Origin: Rhizobium sp. FKY42
GTDB taxonomy: Bacteria; Pseudomonadota; Alphaproteobacteria; Rhizobiales; Rhizobiaceae
NCBI RefSeq assembly: GCF_005222835.1
Contig: NZ_STGA01000016.1
Location: 1 to 64,000, forward strand
Direction: 5' to 3'
DNA length: 64,000 nt
Part shown: piece after piece, positions 32,648-41,357 of the stretch
Numbering within the stretch: position 1 is the stretch's first letter
Layout of the letters: every line of letters starts with the position of its first letter
The notes under the pieces: generated by a model
Databases searched by the model: none
What the model saw: the letters and a program-made list of their open reading frames with translations, nothing else
What the model was told of the DNA's origin: nothing
Translations under genes and position numbers: made by a program

Positions 32648-34438
32648 TCAAAAAATCTGAAGGACCGGGGAAAGCAGGAGACGTCCGGTTTCAGCATCTG
32701 CGATGCCGAGATCGGTCTGGTGCGGCCCTGCGTTGCACGCGAGCGTCGCGCCGAAACAGGCCTTGAACACCAGATAGGGCGGTTGCCAGTCGACAATGGC
32801 ATCCATAGCCTGACGGACTGCGGTAAACTGCGCGGCAACTTCACCGAGATGGTCCTGCGACACAAGCCCGCCCAGCGGAAGCGGAAGCAGCGCCTGCACG
32901 ACGCCGCCCGAAACGACCGCGAGACCGCCACCGGCATCGATGACAGCATTAGCCGCCAGCGCCATATCGGCGGGATCCCGGCCGAAGACAGTCAGATTGT
33001 GACTATCATGAGACACGGTGGATGCAAAGGCGCCCCGCCAATCTCCCCAGCCGGTGAGAAAGCCCGTTCGTACAATTGGCTCAGCCAATCCATGACGATG
33101 GATGACCGAGATCAGCGTCGTTCCCTTCGGCGGAACAACGTGAGCATCGACCACGTCGGCGGTCGCTCCCCCCCATTGCGTGAAGCGTGGACGATCGATC
33201 GTGGCAATTTTCACCTGCCGCGCATCGGCACTATCGACTGCAACCCGGAAATCATCCGGCGACAGATGAGAAAGCCTGACAGTCCCCTGCAGAATTTCGC
33301 TCGATGCCTCGAGAGCAGGCTGAAGCAGCGCACCGCCGGCGGCCACTTCGCGCCCGGAAACGAAAACACGACGCGCCTCGAAGCTCTCGAGATCCTCGAA
33401 CAGCACGAGATCGGCACGGCGACCCGGTGCAATCACACCAAGATCCTGCCGTTCGAGCCGGCGTGCAGCATTGATTGTCGCAGCCTGCAGCGCCCATTCC
33501 GGCTTCATGCCATAGCGGACCAGACGTCGGACGACATCGTCCAGTCCACCGCCCTTGTGCAGATCGTCGGGAAAGACGTCATCGGTGCAAAGCGTGACTG
33601 TTTGCGGCAAATGCCCCAGCCGGTTGAGGGCATCGACGAACTCCGGCAACAGATGATCGTGACTTCCCCGTAGCTCGATCGTCAGACCGGCGCGCAGCTT
33701 TTCCATGAGGTCATAGGCAGAAACCAGCTCGTGGTCGGACGAGACGCCTGCCGTAACGAACGCCTGAAGATCCGGTCCAGACAGCCCGCGCGCATGACCG
33801 CAGACAAGCTTGCGCGTCGTGAGGCCCGCCTGAATTATTCCCTCCATACGGGCATCGCCTTCGATGATGCCGCGCATGTTCATCATTTCGGCGATACCGG
33901 CAATCTCCTGCCGGGCGAGCAGATCCTCCAGCACGGTCGCATCGAAATCGGCGCCTGCCCGCTCCAGTCCCGGCGCGGATGGCACGGAGGATGGCGCAAG
34001 CAGCATGACACGAAGCGGAAGATCGATCACCGCATCTGCTGCCCAGTTTACACCGGCTATTCCCACGACATTGCCGAACTCATGCGGATCCCAGACAACT
34101 GTGGTCACACCCCGTGGCACGACGGCCTGGGCATAGGCAGCGGGTGTCACCATCGAGCTTTCGATATGCATATGCGTGTCGATCAGCCCCGGAGCAATAA
34201 AGGTTCCAGTAGCATTGACAACGGAAGCGGCGTTTTCGAAACGACCCGGTTCATGGACACTTGCGATCAGGGGACCGACAAGCCCTACATCCACAAGCCT
34301 TCTCTCGCCGGTGATCACGTCGAGAACCGTACCGCCTTTCAGAAGACAGTCGAAGGGCACCTCCCCACGCGCAGCCTGTACCGCCCTGCGGCGCAGTTCC
34401 GGCAGGTTGAGATCCATCAGTTCAAAGGGGCGAGTCAT
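32648..34438 (-). CDS. ade: Adenine deaminase
   Basis: A 596-residue amidohydrolase converting adenine to hypoxanthine and ammonia. The binuclear metal motif GLIDTHMHIESSM lies near 88-100, followed by TTVVWDPHEFGNV. The C-terminal part has SVSHDSHNLTVFG and AIDAGGGLAVVSGG, both typical of bacterial adenine deaminase (AdeC). The ATG overlaps the stop of the nucleoside hydrolase by 4 bp (ATGA), so the enzymes are made together: the hydrolase frees the base and this enzyme deaminates it. The operon is probably controlled by the upstream LacI-type regulator. Confidence 0.93.
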   Translation of the reverse strand: MTRPFELMDLNLPELRRRAVQAARGEVPFDCLLKGGTVLDVITGERRLVDVGLVGPLIASVHEPGRFENAASVVNATGTFIAPGLIDTHMHIESSMVTPAAYAQAVVPRGVTTVVWDPHEFGNVVGIAGVNWAADAVIDLPLRVMLLAPSSVPSAPGLERAGADFDATVLEDLLARQEIAGIAEMMNMRGIIEGDARMEGIIQAGLTTRKLVCGHARGLSGPDLQAFVTAGVSSDHELVSAYDLMEKLRAGLTIELRGSHDHLLPEFVDALNRLGHLPQTVTLCTDDVFPDDLHKGGGLDDVVRRLVRYGMKPEWALQAATINAARRLERQDLGVIAPGRRADLVLFEDLESFEARRVFVSGREVAAGGALLQPALEASSEILQGTVRLSHLSPDDFRVAVDSADARQVKIATIDRPRFTQWGGATADVVDAHVVPPKGTTLISVIHRHGLAEPIVRTGFLTGWGDWRGAFASTVSHDSHNLTVFGRDPADMALAANAVIDAGGGLAVVSGGVVQALLPLPLGGLVSQDHLGEVAAQFTAVRQAMDAIVDWQPPYLVFKACFGATLACNAGPHQTDLGIADAETGRLLLSPVLQIF

Positions 34439-35358
34439 AGGCTGGCTTCGACTTTCAGAACTTGCAAGATGAGATCGCGCGCGGCATCGACGTTGATATC
34501 CTGCGCAAAGAAGGCATTGAAGGGTGACCGGCCGGTGCGGGTCTCGATCACGGTACGGCCGCGGGTGTGGGTGCCGGAAAGCTCTACATCAAGCCTCGCC
34601 TCTCGCCAGGACACAAGATCCGGCCGCGTGAAGGCAACGGCTGCAACGGCATCGTAGAGCGACATGGCACTTCGCCCGCGGCTGATGGCAATGTTGATAA
34701 AGCCTTCCAGAAGGTCTGCGAGCAGTTTTGCATTTCTCCCGCCCGCGTGACGGATGGGTGGGACATCGGAGGGACCGGCCAGCACCTTGCGGCACACATC
34801 GAGATCCACCATCCGGACCGGAACATTCTGGGCAAGCAGGATGGCAAGCGCCTCCGGATCAGCAAGCGCGTTGAATTCCGCAGAAGCGGTATGGTTGCCG
34901 GTCGTCAATCCCCCACCCATCCAGACAAGCTCGCCGATGCGACACGCCAGTTCGGGCCGGGCCAGAACGAGTGCAGCCAGATTTGTCAGTGGCCCGAGCG
35001 CAAGAATTCGTCGGTCTTCGCCCGATTGCAGATAGCCGGACAAGGCATCGAAAGCGGAAGGCGTGTCAGCAAGGGTCACTCCCATCGGGAGATGCAGCCC
35101 CGTTGACGGCATGCCTCCGGTTCCGAGAATACTCTGCGCCGTTTCGAGTACGCTCAGAACAGGCAGCGACCGACCGCGATGAACGGGAAAGCGCCAGTTA
35201 AAGACATGGGCGGCGCCAGCGGCATTCTTTTCCACCTGCTCTAGCGGTGCATTGCCGAAAACCAACGACACGCCATCGATGGCCTCCGTGCTGTGACAGA
35301 CGACCAGCAAGGCAACGATATCGTCAAAACCCATATCGGTGTCGATCCAGACACCCAT
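34435..35358 (-). CDS. Inosine/uridine-preferring nucleoside hydrolase
   Basis: A 307-residue ribonucleoside hydrolase that splits the N-glycosidic bond of purine or pyrimidine nucleosides. The N-terminal metal-binding motif VWIDTDMGFDDIVAL is intact, and VWMGGGLTTGNHTASAEFNALADPEA is the expected active-site region. I prefer ATG at 35358, because GGGAG lies eight bases upstream and it forms TGATG with the stop of the preceding small frame. ATG at 35394 would add 12 unconserved residues. It overlaps the adenine deaminase start by 4 bp. Whether inosine or adenosine is preferred cannot be read directly; the ade partner suggests adenosine. Confidence 0.88.
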   Translation of the reverse strand: MGVWIDTDMGFDDIVALLVVCHSTEAIDGVSLVFGNAPLEQVEKNAAGAAHVFNWRFPVHRGRSLPVLSVLETAQSILGTGGMPSTGLHLPMGVTLADTPSAFDALSGYLQSGEDRRILALGPLTNLAALVLARPELACRIGELVWMGGGLTTGNHTASAEFNALADPEALAILLAQNVPVRMVDLDVCRKVLAGPSDVPPIRHAGGRNAKLLADLLEGFINIAISRGRSAMSLYDAVAAVAFTRPDLVSWREARLDVELSGTHTRGRTVIETRTGRSPFNAFFAQDINVDAARDLILQVLKVEASL

Positions 35359-35618
35359 CAAGCCGCTCCCGGCAGGGATGGTTTTGGATGCCACGCAAAA
35401 AAGCCGCGCACGATGACACGGAAAAGACCTGATGCCGTGTGCATCGCGCGCGACGACCGGACAAACTCCGCCGCTTCCGGAGTAGGACCGGCAATGAGGG
35501 ACAGGCCGCGAACCTGACCAGCTTTAATTCGGGGGATGCTGAATGCTATAGATGTATTACAAATCACAACCAAGGCCAAAATACGACCGTACCGGCCCGA
35601 AGTGACAGATCTGCTCAT
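35358..35618 (-). CDS. Small ORF coupled between lacI-type and nucleoside hydrolase genes
   Basis: An 86-residue frame with one possible hydrophobic stretch (YGRILALVVICNTSIAF) and a basic C-terminus. Its ATG overlaps the LacI-type stop (ATGA) and its stop forms TGATG with the nucleoside-hydrolase ATG, so it fits the operon exactly on both sides. The middle of the region is AT-rich, more like an intergenic spacer than a gene. I do not recognise the sequence. It may be a real small protein, a remnant, or a leader that carries ribosomes into the hydrolase gene. Confidence 0.35.
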   Translation of the reverse strand: MSRSVTSGRYGRILALVVICNTSIAFSIPRIKAGQVRGLSLIAGPTPEAAEFVRSSRAMHTASGLFRVIVRGFFAWHPKPSLPGAA

Positions 35619-36643
35619 GACGTCACCTCGGAATGTCCAGCCTTGCCGGAGGATGGCCGGACCAGAAGTTCCATCGCAACGCGATCAGGACTTGCCTTCA
35701 CGGTTCCGCTTTCCGTGCGCTCTGCCTGATCAGGCCGCTCGATCGACTTCACAAGCGCTTCGACTGCAATGCGTCCGATTTCGGCCATATCCGCCCGCAT
35801 CGTCGTCAGACCCGGCGTGATGGCTGACGACCAGATCAGATCGTCGAAACCTGTGACGCTGACGCGGTCCGGTACGCTGAAACCCGCACCCTGCAGTTCG
35901 GTCAGTACCCTCAGTGCGGTCAGGTCAGACAGTGTTGCGACGGCAGTCACGCCCCGCGCAACATAATCCGCAAGCCCAAGAGAGCCGACGGCTCCGTCCT
36001 GCTCAGCAAGATCCTCCGTGAAGATCAATTCGACGCGCGCCTGTTCACCCAAACCCTGCTTCAGTCCCTCGATCCGATCCGCCTGCACGATCGAACGCGA
36101 ACTCATCGCCACGATCAGCACATGCTGGTGACCGAGTTCGGCGAGATAGGTGCCCATCTTAACGCCGCCGTCATGGTGATCGGCAGAGACGGTATTGCCG
36201 GGCGTGGATGGGGAATCGATCATGGCGAGCGGCCGTCCGATATCGGTTACCCGGGTTCCGCGTCTGGGAATCACCAGCATGCCATCCACGCCGCGCTCGA
36301 GGAGACGATTGATCGCTTGCGATTGCCCTTCCGTGCTGCCTCGTGCATCGCCGATCAGGACACCGTAACCACGGGTCGATGCGGCCTGCTCGATCGCCTG
36401 CGCGATCTGCGGAAAGAGCGGGTTGGAAATGTCCGGAAGGACCAGCCCCAACACGCCGCTGCGACCTGTTCTGAGCGCCCGCCCAGCGCTGCTGGGTACA
36501 TAACCGATTTCACGGGCCCCGTCGCGAATGCGTTGCGCAAGCTCAGGCGAAATCCTTCCCTTACCCGACAACGCATTCGACACCGTCGCCACGGAGACGT
36601 TGAACGTTTCGGCCAGCAGAGTAAGTTTGGGCTTGGGCTTCAT
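35615..36643 (-). CDS. LacI/GalR-family transcriptional regulator
   Basis: A 342-residue repressor. The helix-turn-helix and hinge spans 6-60 (TLLAETFNVSVATVSNALSGKGRISPELAQRIRDGAREIGYVPSS), followed by a periplasmic-binding-protein-like effector domain (about 65-330). It is the first gene of the unit leading to the nucleoside hydrolase and adenine deaminase, so a nucleoside or purine base is the likely effector. A near-palindromic LacI-type site lies 17 bp upstream of its start, consistent with autorepression of the operon. Confidence 0.88.
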   Translation of the reverse strand: MKPKPKLTLLAETFNVSVATVSNALSGKGRISPELAQRIRDGAREIGYVPSSAGRALRTGRSGVLGLVLPDISNPLFPQIAQAIEQAASTRGYGVLIGDARGSTEGQSQAINRLLERGVDGMLVIPRRGTRVTDIGRPLAMIDSPSTPGNTVSADHHDGGVKMGTYLAELGHQHVLIVAMSSRSIVQADRIEGLKQGLGEQARVELIFTEDLAEQDGAVGSLGLADYVARGVTAVATLSDLTALRVLTELQGAGFSVPDRVSVTGFDDLIWSSAITPGLTTMRADMAEIGRIAVEALVKSIERPDQAERTESGTVKASPDRVAMELLVRPSSGKAGHSEVTS

Positions 36644-36659
36644 ACCGCACCGGATCGGG

Positions 36660-36671
36660 TTAATCGTTTAA
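36660..36671 (-). promoter_or_regulatory. LacI-type operator
   Basis: TTAATCGTTTAA is symmetric at five of six base pairs around a central CG step, the hallmark of LacI/GalR operators. It lies 17 bp upstream of the regulator start and would block its promoter. The rest of 36672-36995 (about 320 bp before cysG) shows no gene I can support and no clear terminator; it presumably contains the cysG promoter. Confidence 0.55.
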
Positions 36672-36995
36672 TCGGATAATAAGGAATACTGAAACTGTCC
36701 AGCCCCTTGTGACCGAGACTTCCATTCTTCCTAAAGCCGTCGGGGTGCAGGACGCAATCGGCTTCTCAACCACAGTCGGTCCAAAACGCTTCACCAGGGC
36801 AATGGTCGGGTTGCGGACCTACGGGAAACGGCGGATCATAGGAGTGATCGGTGCGGTTTTCCATGAATGGCAAGCTTTTTGCAGTATTATTTCTTGCCGG
36901 GACGTGGCTTCCTCTGGCAGGAATTAACGAAGATCAAGACGTGCCGGCCACTCGTTGCAGCGAGGAACGAGAGAAATGTCCGCTGGAGACCTGAA

Positions 36996-38510
36996 ATGAG
37001 CGCACTGCATCCTTTGCAAAACGATACCCGCCGGGGAGCGCCTGCCCGGATGGAGCCGCTTGCAAAATTGCCGGTCTTCCTGGACCTGAACGACAGACGG
37101 GTCGTGTTGGCGGGTGGCTCCGAGGGAGCCGCCTGGAAAGCCGAGCTTCTGGTAGCTTGCGGCGCCTTCGTCGATGTTTACTGTCCGGCCGATGAGCTTT
37201 CAGACACCTTTCGACAGCTGCTGGCGAACGACGCGGCGTTGGAGCAGCCTCGGTTGACGCATCATGACAGGCCATGGTCGATAACCTCATTCGAGGGAGC
37301 GGCGATCGCACTCGGCGACTGCGAGACGGATGAGGACGCGAAGGCGTTCTACTGCGCGGCCAAGGCGGCGCGTGTTCCGGTCAACGTTATCGACAAGCCG
37401 GCATTCTGCGAGTTCCAGTTCGGCTCTATCGTCAACCGCTCTCCGGTCATCATCGGCATTTCGACCGATGGAGCAGCGCCTATTCTGGGCCAGGCAATCC
37501 GCCGCCGCATCGAGACATTACTTCCGCCGACGCTGAAAAGCTGGGCGGAAATCGCCCAATCGATTCGCGGCGCAATAAACGAGCGACTGAAGCCCGGAAC
37601 CGAGCGCCGCACCTTCTGGGAACGCTTCGTAGATCGCGTATTCCGCGAAAAGCCTGCTGAAAATATAGGCGATACGCTCGTTCGTGAAGCGGAGGCCATT
37701 GCACGGGCAAGCGAAACGGAGACCGGTACCGGCAAGGTGACATTGGTCGGGGCTGGCCCCGGCGACGCAGAGCTTCTGACGTTAAAGGCGGTGCGCGCCC
37801 TTCAATCCGCGGATGTCATCCTCTTCGACGATCTCGTCTCAGCCGATGTGCTGGAACTGGCAAGACGCGAAGCAAAGCGCATGCTGGTCGGCAAGCGCGG
37901 TGGTCGAGAGAGCTGCAAGCAGGAAGACATCAACGCCACAATGGTTGCACTTGCCAAATCCGGCAAGCGCGTCGTGCGCCTGAAATCCGGCGACCCGATG
38001 ATTTTTGGGCGCGCGGGCGAAGAGATCGAAAGCCTGGAACGGGAAAACATTCCGGTCGAGATCGTTCCCGGCATCACCTCCGCCACGGCCATGGCCGCGC
38101 GTCTCGGCGTGTCCCTGACACATCGCGATCATGCGCAGTCTGTGCGTTTCGTGACCGGTCATTCGCGGAAAGGGGAACTGCCCACAGATCTCGACTGGTC
38201 AAAGCTGGCTGACCCATCCGTGACGACGATCTTTTACATGGGCGGACGTACGGCCAGAGCCATCACAGAAAAACTGACGGGCTTCGGCATGAGCCCGTCG
38301 ACACCAGCCGTGATCCTCAGTTCGATTGCGCGTGACGACGAACAGCGCTGGGTCGGGATGCTGTCCGATATGCCACAGGCCATGGGCGAAATCGGCTATC
38401 ACAATCCGGTCCTGATCGGCATCGGCGATGCTTTCATCAAGGCGAAGCGCGCCGATGGTGAAAAGTCAGAGACCGACACCATCGCAACGTTTGGAACCAT
38501 CACAAGGTAG
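36996..38510 (+). CDS. cysG: Sirohaem synthase (uroporphyrinogen-III methyltransferase / precorrin-2 dehydrogenase / ferrochelatase)
   Basis: A 504-residue CysG fusion. The N-terminal third, about 20-235, is the NAD-dependent dehydrogenase/chelatase (VFLDLNDRRVVLAGGSEGAAWKAELL). The C-terminal part, about 245-490, is the SAM-dependent methyltransferase (VTLVGAGPGDAELLTLKAVRALQSADVILFDDLVS; SGDPMIFGRAGEE). The Rossmann glycine motif reads AGGSEGAAWK rather than the usual GGGxVAxRK. The product is sirohaem for sulphite and nitrite reductases. The ATG at 36996 opens MSALHPLQ; longer frames upstream look non-coding. It stands alone here and is convergent with the malQ remnant. Confidence 0.9.
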   Translation: MSALHPLQNDTRRGAPARMEPLAKLPVFLDLNDRRVVLAGGSEGAAWKAELLVACGAFVDVYCPADELSDTFRQLLANDAALEQPRLTHHDRPWSITSFEGAAIALGDCETDEDAKAFYCAAKAARVPVNVIDKPAFCEFQFGSIVNRSPVIIGISTDGAAPILGQAIRRRIETLLPPTLKSWAEIAQSIRGAINERLKPGTERRTFWERFVDRVFREKPAENIGDTLVREAEAIARASETETGTGKVTLVGAGPGDAELLTLKAVRALQSADVILFDDLVSADVLELARREAKRMLVGKRGGRESCKQEDINATMVALAKSGKRVVRLKSGDPMIFGRAGEEIESLERENIPVEIVPGITSATAMAARLGVSLTHRDHAQSVRFVTGHSRKGELPTDLDWSKLADPSVTTIFYMGGRTARAITEKLTGFGMSPSTPAVILSSIARDDEQRWVGMLSDMPQAMGEIGYHNPVLIGIGDAFIKAKRADGEKSETDTIATFGTITR

Positions 38511-38532
38511 CGCTGCCTGTCGGCATCTCTAC

Positions 38533-39520
38533 CTAATATGACTTCGGCCTCACGCGCCTCAGTGTATCCGTCACATCCTGAACGAGTGGCAGTTCATCCA
38601 TATTCTCCAGCGTTACTGACAGGCGGGTGCGCCAGTTCGGATGACTGGTGCTGGTGCCCGGAATATTGGTCGGTTGCGGCTCTTTCGTCAGGTCTGCAAG
38701 ACGGACGGAGAATAGCAGGCTCCGGCTTTGCGCCAGAAGCGTATGCAGATCGATGATGAACCGGTCCAGTTCTTCCGGATCGTGCTTCAACTTCTGCGGA
38801 TCCGGCGCGTTGAAACCGGCACTTTCCAGAAGTTCGCAAATCTGCTGCCGCTCCTGCTTGCGCAGGTCCAGATCCTTCTGCGCCAGCCCTGCCGGGACCA
38901 GATCATGGTCGATCCGGGCCTGAACATCCGCGCCAGTCCCGCCAATAACGACGCAGGGCGGTGATCTTTAGCTCCGCAACCCTCCTATAGTCGACAAGGT
39001 TCGCGCATCTCAGCGCGGCGATGGCGCCCATCTCCTCCTCAGATCCCGTCCATCCTTCAAGTTTATCAACGGCGATGTAAAGCGGATTGAGCCAGCGCTT
39101 GTTTGAGGGCTCATAGGGGCTGCAACGCGCGGGATCTGCGAGGAAAGGAGCATGGAGCGGGTTAATACCGACGAAGTCTGCACCCCAATCACCTGCCATG
39201 GCGCAAAGCTCTGACAGATCGGCAAAATCTCCAATTCCCCAGTTTCGGGAGGATCAAAGCTCGTAGAGCTGTATGGAAATACCCCAGACCTGAGCATCGC
39301 TCAAGAAGTCCGGCAAAAAGCACCCGCTTCCGTCGCGCGTTGCTGCTTCGATATCCACATTCAGCGCCGCGAGAAGCTTGCGCTTCGTCTCGTCGCTAAC
39401 GGGAACCTCCGCACCATCCGGCTCAGGTCTCGTGGGCGCGATACCATGGCTTTGCGCCAGGGCATCGAGTGCTGCATCAGCCGTTTCTGTCGCTTGGCGC
39501 GATCGTTTCTCGTCAGACAT
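38533..39520 (-). pseudogene. malQ: Decayed 4-alpha-glucanotransferase (malQ) remnant
   Basis: Three pieces of MalQ follow in order. The N-terminus starts with MSDEKRSRQ at 39520 and runs to GISIQLYEL, where TGA (39254-39256) replaces an expected CGA arginine codon. The same frame continues as SSRNWGIGDFADL and NPLYIAVDKLEG down to about 38940. There it joins, in a different frame (offset by one), the C-terminal end (DHDLVPAGLAQKDLDLRKQ to DTLRRVRPKSY). The total is 988 bp, against about 1.9-2.1 kb for full-length genes; the central catalytic part is gone. It overlaps treZ by 8 bp, as an intact operon gene would. Confidence 0.88.
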
Positions 39521-41279
39521 CCGACACACTCCATACGACCGACCAGGGGCCGGCCTTGCCACAGGAAACGGCGCCGAACTGGAAGATCATGTCACCTTGC
39601 GGCTCGAACGAAACATTCTCGTCAGCGAGATTGGCCAAGAGCGTCAATTGTCTGACGCCAAAATCCCAGCGAACAACCACCGCAGCCCCCTGCTTCTCAT
39701 AGACAGCTGGCGCCGTGCTTCCGCTGGCCAGCAGCGGCACCACGATCCGGTGACGGACATTGAGGATATTGCGATAAAAAGCTGTGATCTCGCGGGACAC
39801 GGAAGACGAAAGCTCCGTCCAGTTGAGCTTCGCCATCTCGAACGTTTCCCGCGCGGTTGGATCCGGTAGATCGTCTGCATCAAAGCCGGGCAAGCGGGAG
39901 AACTCCTCCCGTCGCCCCTTGCGCACCTTCTCGTTCAGCTCTTCGTTGAAGTCGCAAAAAAACGGAAACGGTTGTTTCGCGCCGAACTCTTCCCCCATGA
40001 ACAGCATGGGCAACTGCGGCGACAGGAGATAGCAAACGGCCAGGGCCTTCATCCTGTCGAGCGGTTGCGAGGCGATCATCCGATCCCCCAAAGCCCGATT
40101 GCCGATCTGGTCATGGTTCTGCATGAAAGAGACGAAGGCGGTCGGTGGGAGGTGGTCGCTTGGCTTGCCCCTCGCCTCGCCTCTATACTCCATCATCTCG
40201 CCTTGAAACACGAAGCCCTCCGCCAGCGCTTTACCAAGTTTTGCGGAATCATCGGCAAAATCCTTGTAGTAGCCGAAGGTCTCGCCGGTCCCGGCAATGT
40301 GCAGAACGTGGTGAACGTCGTCATTCCACTGTGCGGTGAAATGGATTGGCCGACCATCCGCATCCCGTTCCAGCAGATCGCTGTCGTTATTCTCGTTTTC
40401 GACGACCAGATGAATGTGGCGGTCTCCCGCCTCTGCCCTGACCCGTCGCGCGAGAGCCTTGAGAAGGTGCTCCTCGCTGTCGTCCTTGATGGCATGGACC
40501 GCATCGAGCCGCAGCCCATCGAAGCGGAAATCCCGGACCCAGTAGACAGCATTCTCGATCATGAAGCTGCGCACTGTATCACTATGCTCGGCATCGAAAT
40601 TGATACCATTGCCCCATGGTGTTTTATGATGATCGGTAAAGATGGGCGCATAGGCAGGCAGATAGTTTCCGTCAGGCCCGAAGTGATTGTAGACGACATC
40701 GAGAAAGACGCAGAAGCCGCGCTCATGCGCCGCATCGATCAACGCCATCAGATCTTCCGGCCGGCCATAGCTGCTCTCTGGAGCATAGGGCATGACGCCA
40801 TCATAACCCCAGCCGTAACTCCCCGGAAAATCAGCAATCGGCATGATCTGCAGCGCAGTAATGCCAAGACCCGCCAGGTGGTCGAGCTTGTCGATGGCTG
40901 CCTTGAAAGTACCTTCAGCCGTAAAGGCTCCGATATGCATTTCGTAGAAGACCAGTTCCTCGACTGGTCGTCCCTTCCACGAGCGGGCACGCCAGCGATA
41001 GGCCCCGTGATCGATGACTTCACTCACGCCATGAACGTCATCCGGCTGAAAGCGTGAGGCGGGATCCGGCACCTGCAGGCCATCCGGCAGCAGGAAAGCG
41101 TACCTCGTGCCAGCGGCAGCGCCCACCACCGTGCAGGAAAACCACCCATCCTCGACCGGCTCCATTTCGACAGGAGCATCGCCTTCGACAACAAGCTGCA
41201 CGGTTTGCGATTGCGGCGACCAGAAGCGAAACTCGGTTTCGGTGGAACGGAGGATCGGACCGAATGTGAACTCTGTCAA
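39513..41279 (-). CDS. treZ: Malto-oligosyltrehalose trehalohydrolase
   Basis: A 588-residue GH13 enzyme that releases trehalose from maltooligosyl-trehalose. An N-terminal E-set domain opens with FTFGPILRSTETEFRFWSP; then come GWGYDGVMPYAPESSYG, the nucleophile region FDGLRLDAVHAI, HLVVENENND (acid/base Glu) and FMQNHDQIGNRALGDR (transition-state Asp). The start is TTG at 41279 with AAAAGG eight bases upstream; that ribosome site lies in a predicted hairpin. The partner treY is not in the window, and the downstream malQ is broken, so the TreYZ trehalose route may be incomplete. It looks intact itself. Confidence 0.92.
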   Translation of the reverse strand: MTEFTFGPILRSTETEFRFWSPQSQTVQLVVEGDAPVEMEPVEDGWFSCTVVGAAAGTRYAFLLPDGLQVPDPASRFQPDDVHGVSEVIDHGAYRWRARSWKGRPVEELVFYEMHIGAFTAEGTFKAAIDKLDHLAGLGITALQIMPIADFPGSYGWGYDGVMPYAPESSYGRPEDLMALIDAAHERGFCVFLDVVYNHFGPDGNYLPAYAPIFTDHHKTPWGNGINFDAEHSDTVRSFMIENAVYWVRDFRFDGLRLDAVHAIKDDSEEHLLKALARRVRAEAGDRHIHLVVENENNDSDLLERDADGRPIHFTAQWNDDVHHVLHIAGTGETFGYYKDFADDSAKLGKALAEGFVFQGEMMEYRGEARGKPSDHLPPTAFVSFMQNHDQIGNRALGDRMIASQPLDRMKALAVCYLLSPQLPMLFMGEEFGAKQPFPFFCDFNEELNEKVRKGRREEFSRLPGFDADDLPDPTARETFEMAKLNWTELSSSVSREITAFYRNILNVRHRIVVPLLASGSTAPAVYEKQGAAVVVRWDFGVRQLTLLANLADENVSFEPQGDMIFQFGAVSCGKAGPWSVVWSVSDV

Positions 41280-41287
41280 AGCTATGA

Positions 41288-41337
41288 CCTTTTGCGCGAG
41301 GGGAAGCCACGCGTTAACTCCCCTCGGGCGTAAAAGG
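41288..41337 (-). promoter_or_regulatory. Hairpin sequestering the treZ ribosome-binding site
   Basis: In the minus-strand transcript CCUUUU (41337-41332) pairs with AAAAGG (41293-41288), the treZ Shine-Dalgarno, and CGAGGGG pairs with CCCCUCG inside it (41326-41320 with 41303-41297). Both stems are perfect. The start codon TTG lies eight bases beyond AAAAGG. Opening the weak outer stem would free the site, so thermal or ligand-dependent control is possible. It could also simply terminate the upstream hydratase transcript, though no T-run follows. Confidence 0.5.
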
Positions 41338-41357
41338 TTTCCGCAGCAAGAGCGAGA

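Noticed and set aside
32207-33673. Long open frame (488 codons) antisense to adenine deaminase
   Set aside because: A shadow frame with no recognisable domain; the opposite strand encodes a clear AdeC protein.
36867-36995. Longer N-terminus for cysG beginning at 36867
   Set aside because: The extra residues are not CysG-like and the ATG at 36996 gives the normal N-terminus.
39972-41057. Open frame (361 codons) antisense to treZ
   Set aside because: Shadow of the GH13 gene; no domain match recognised in the translation.
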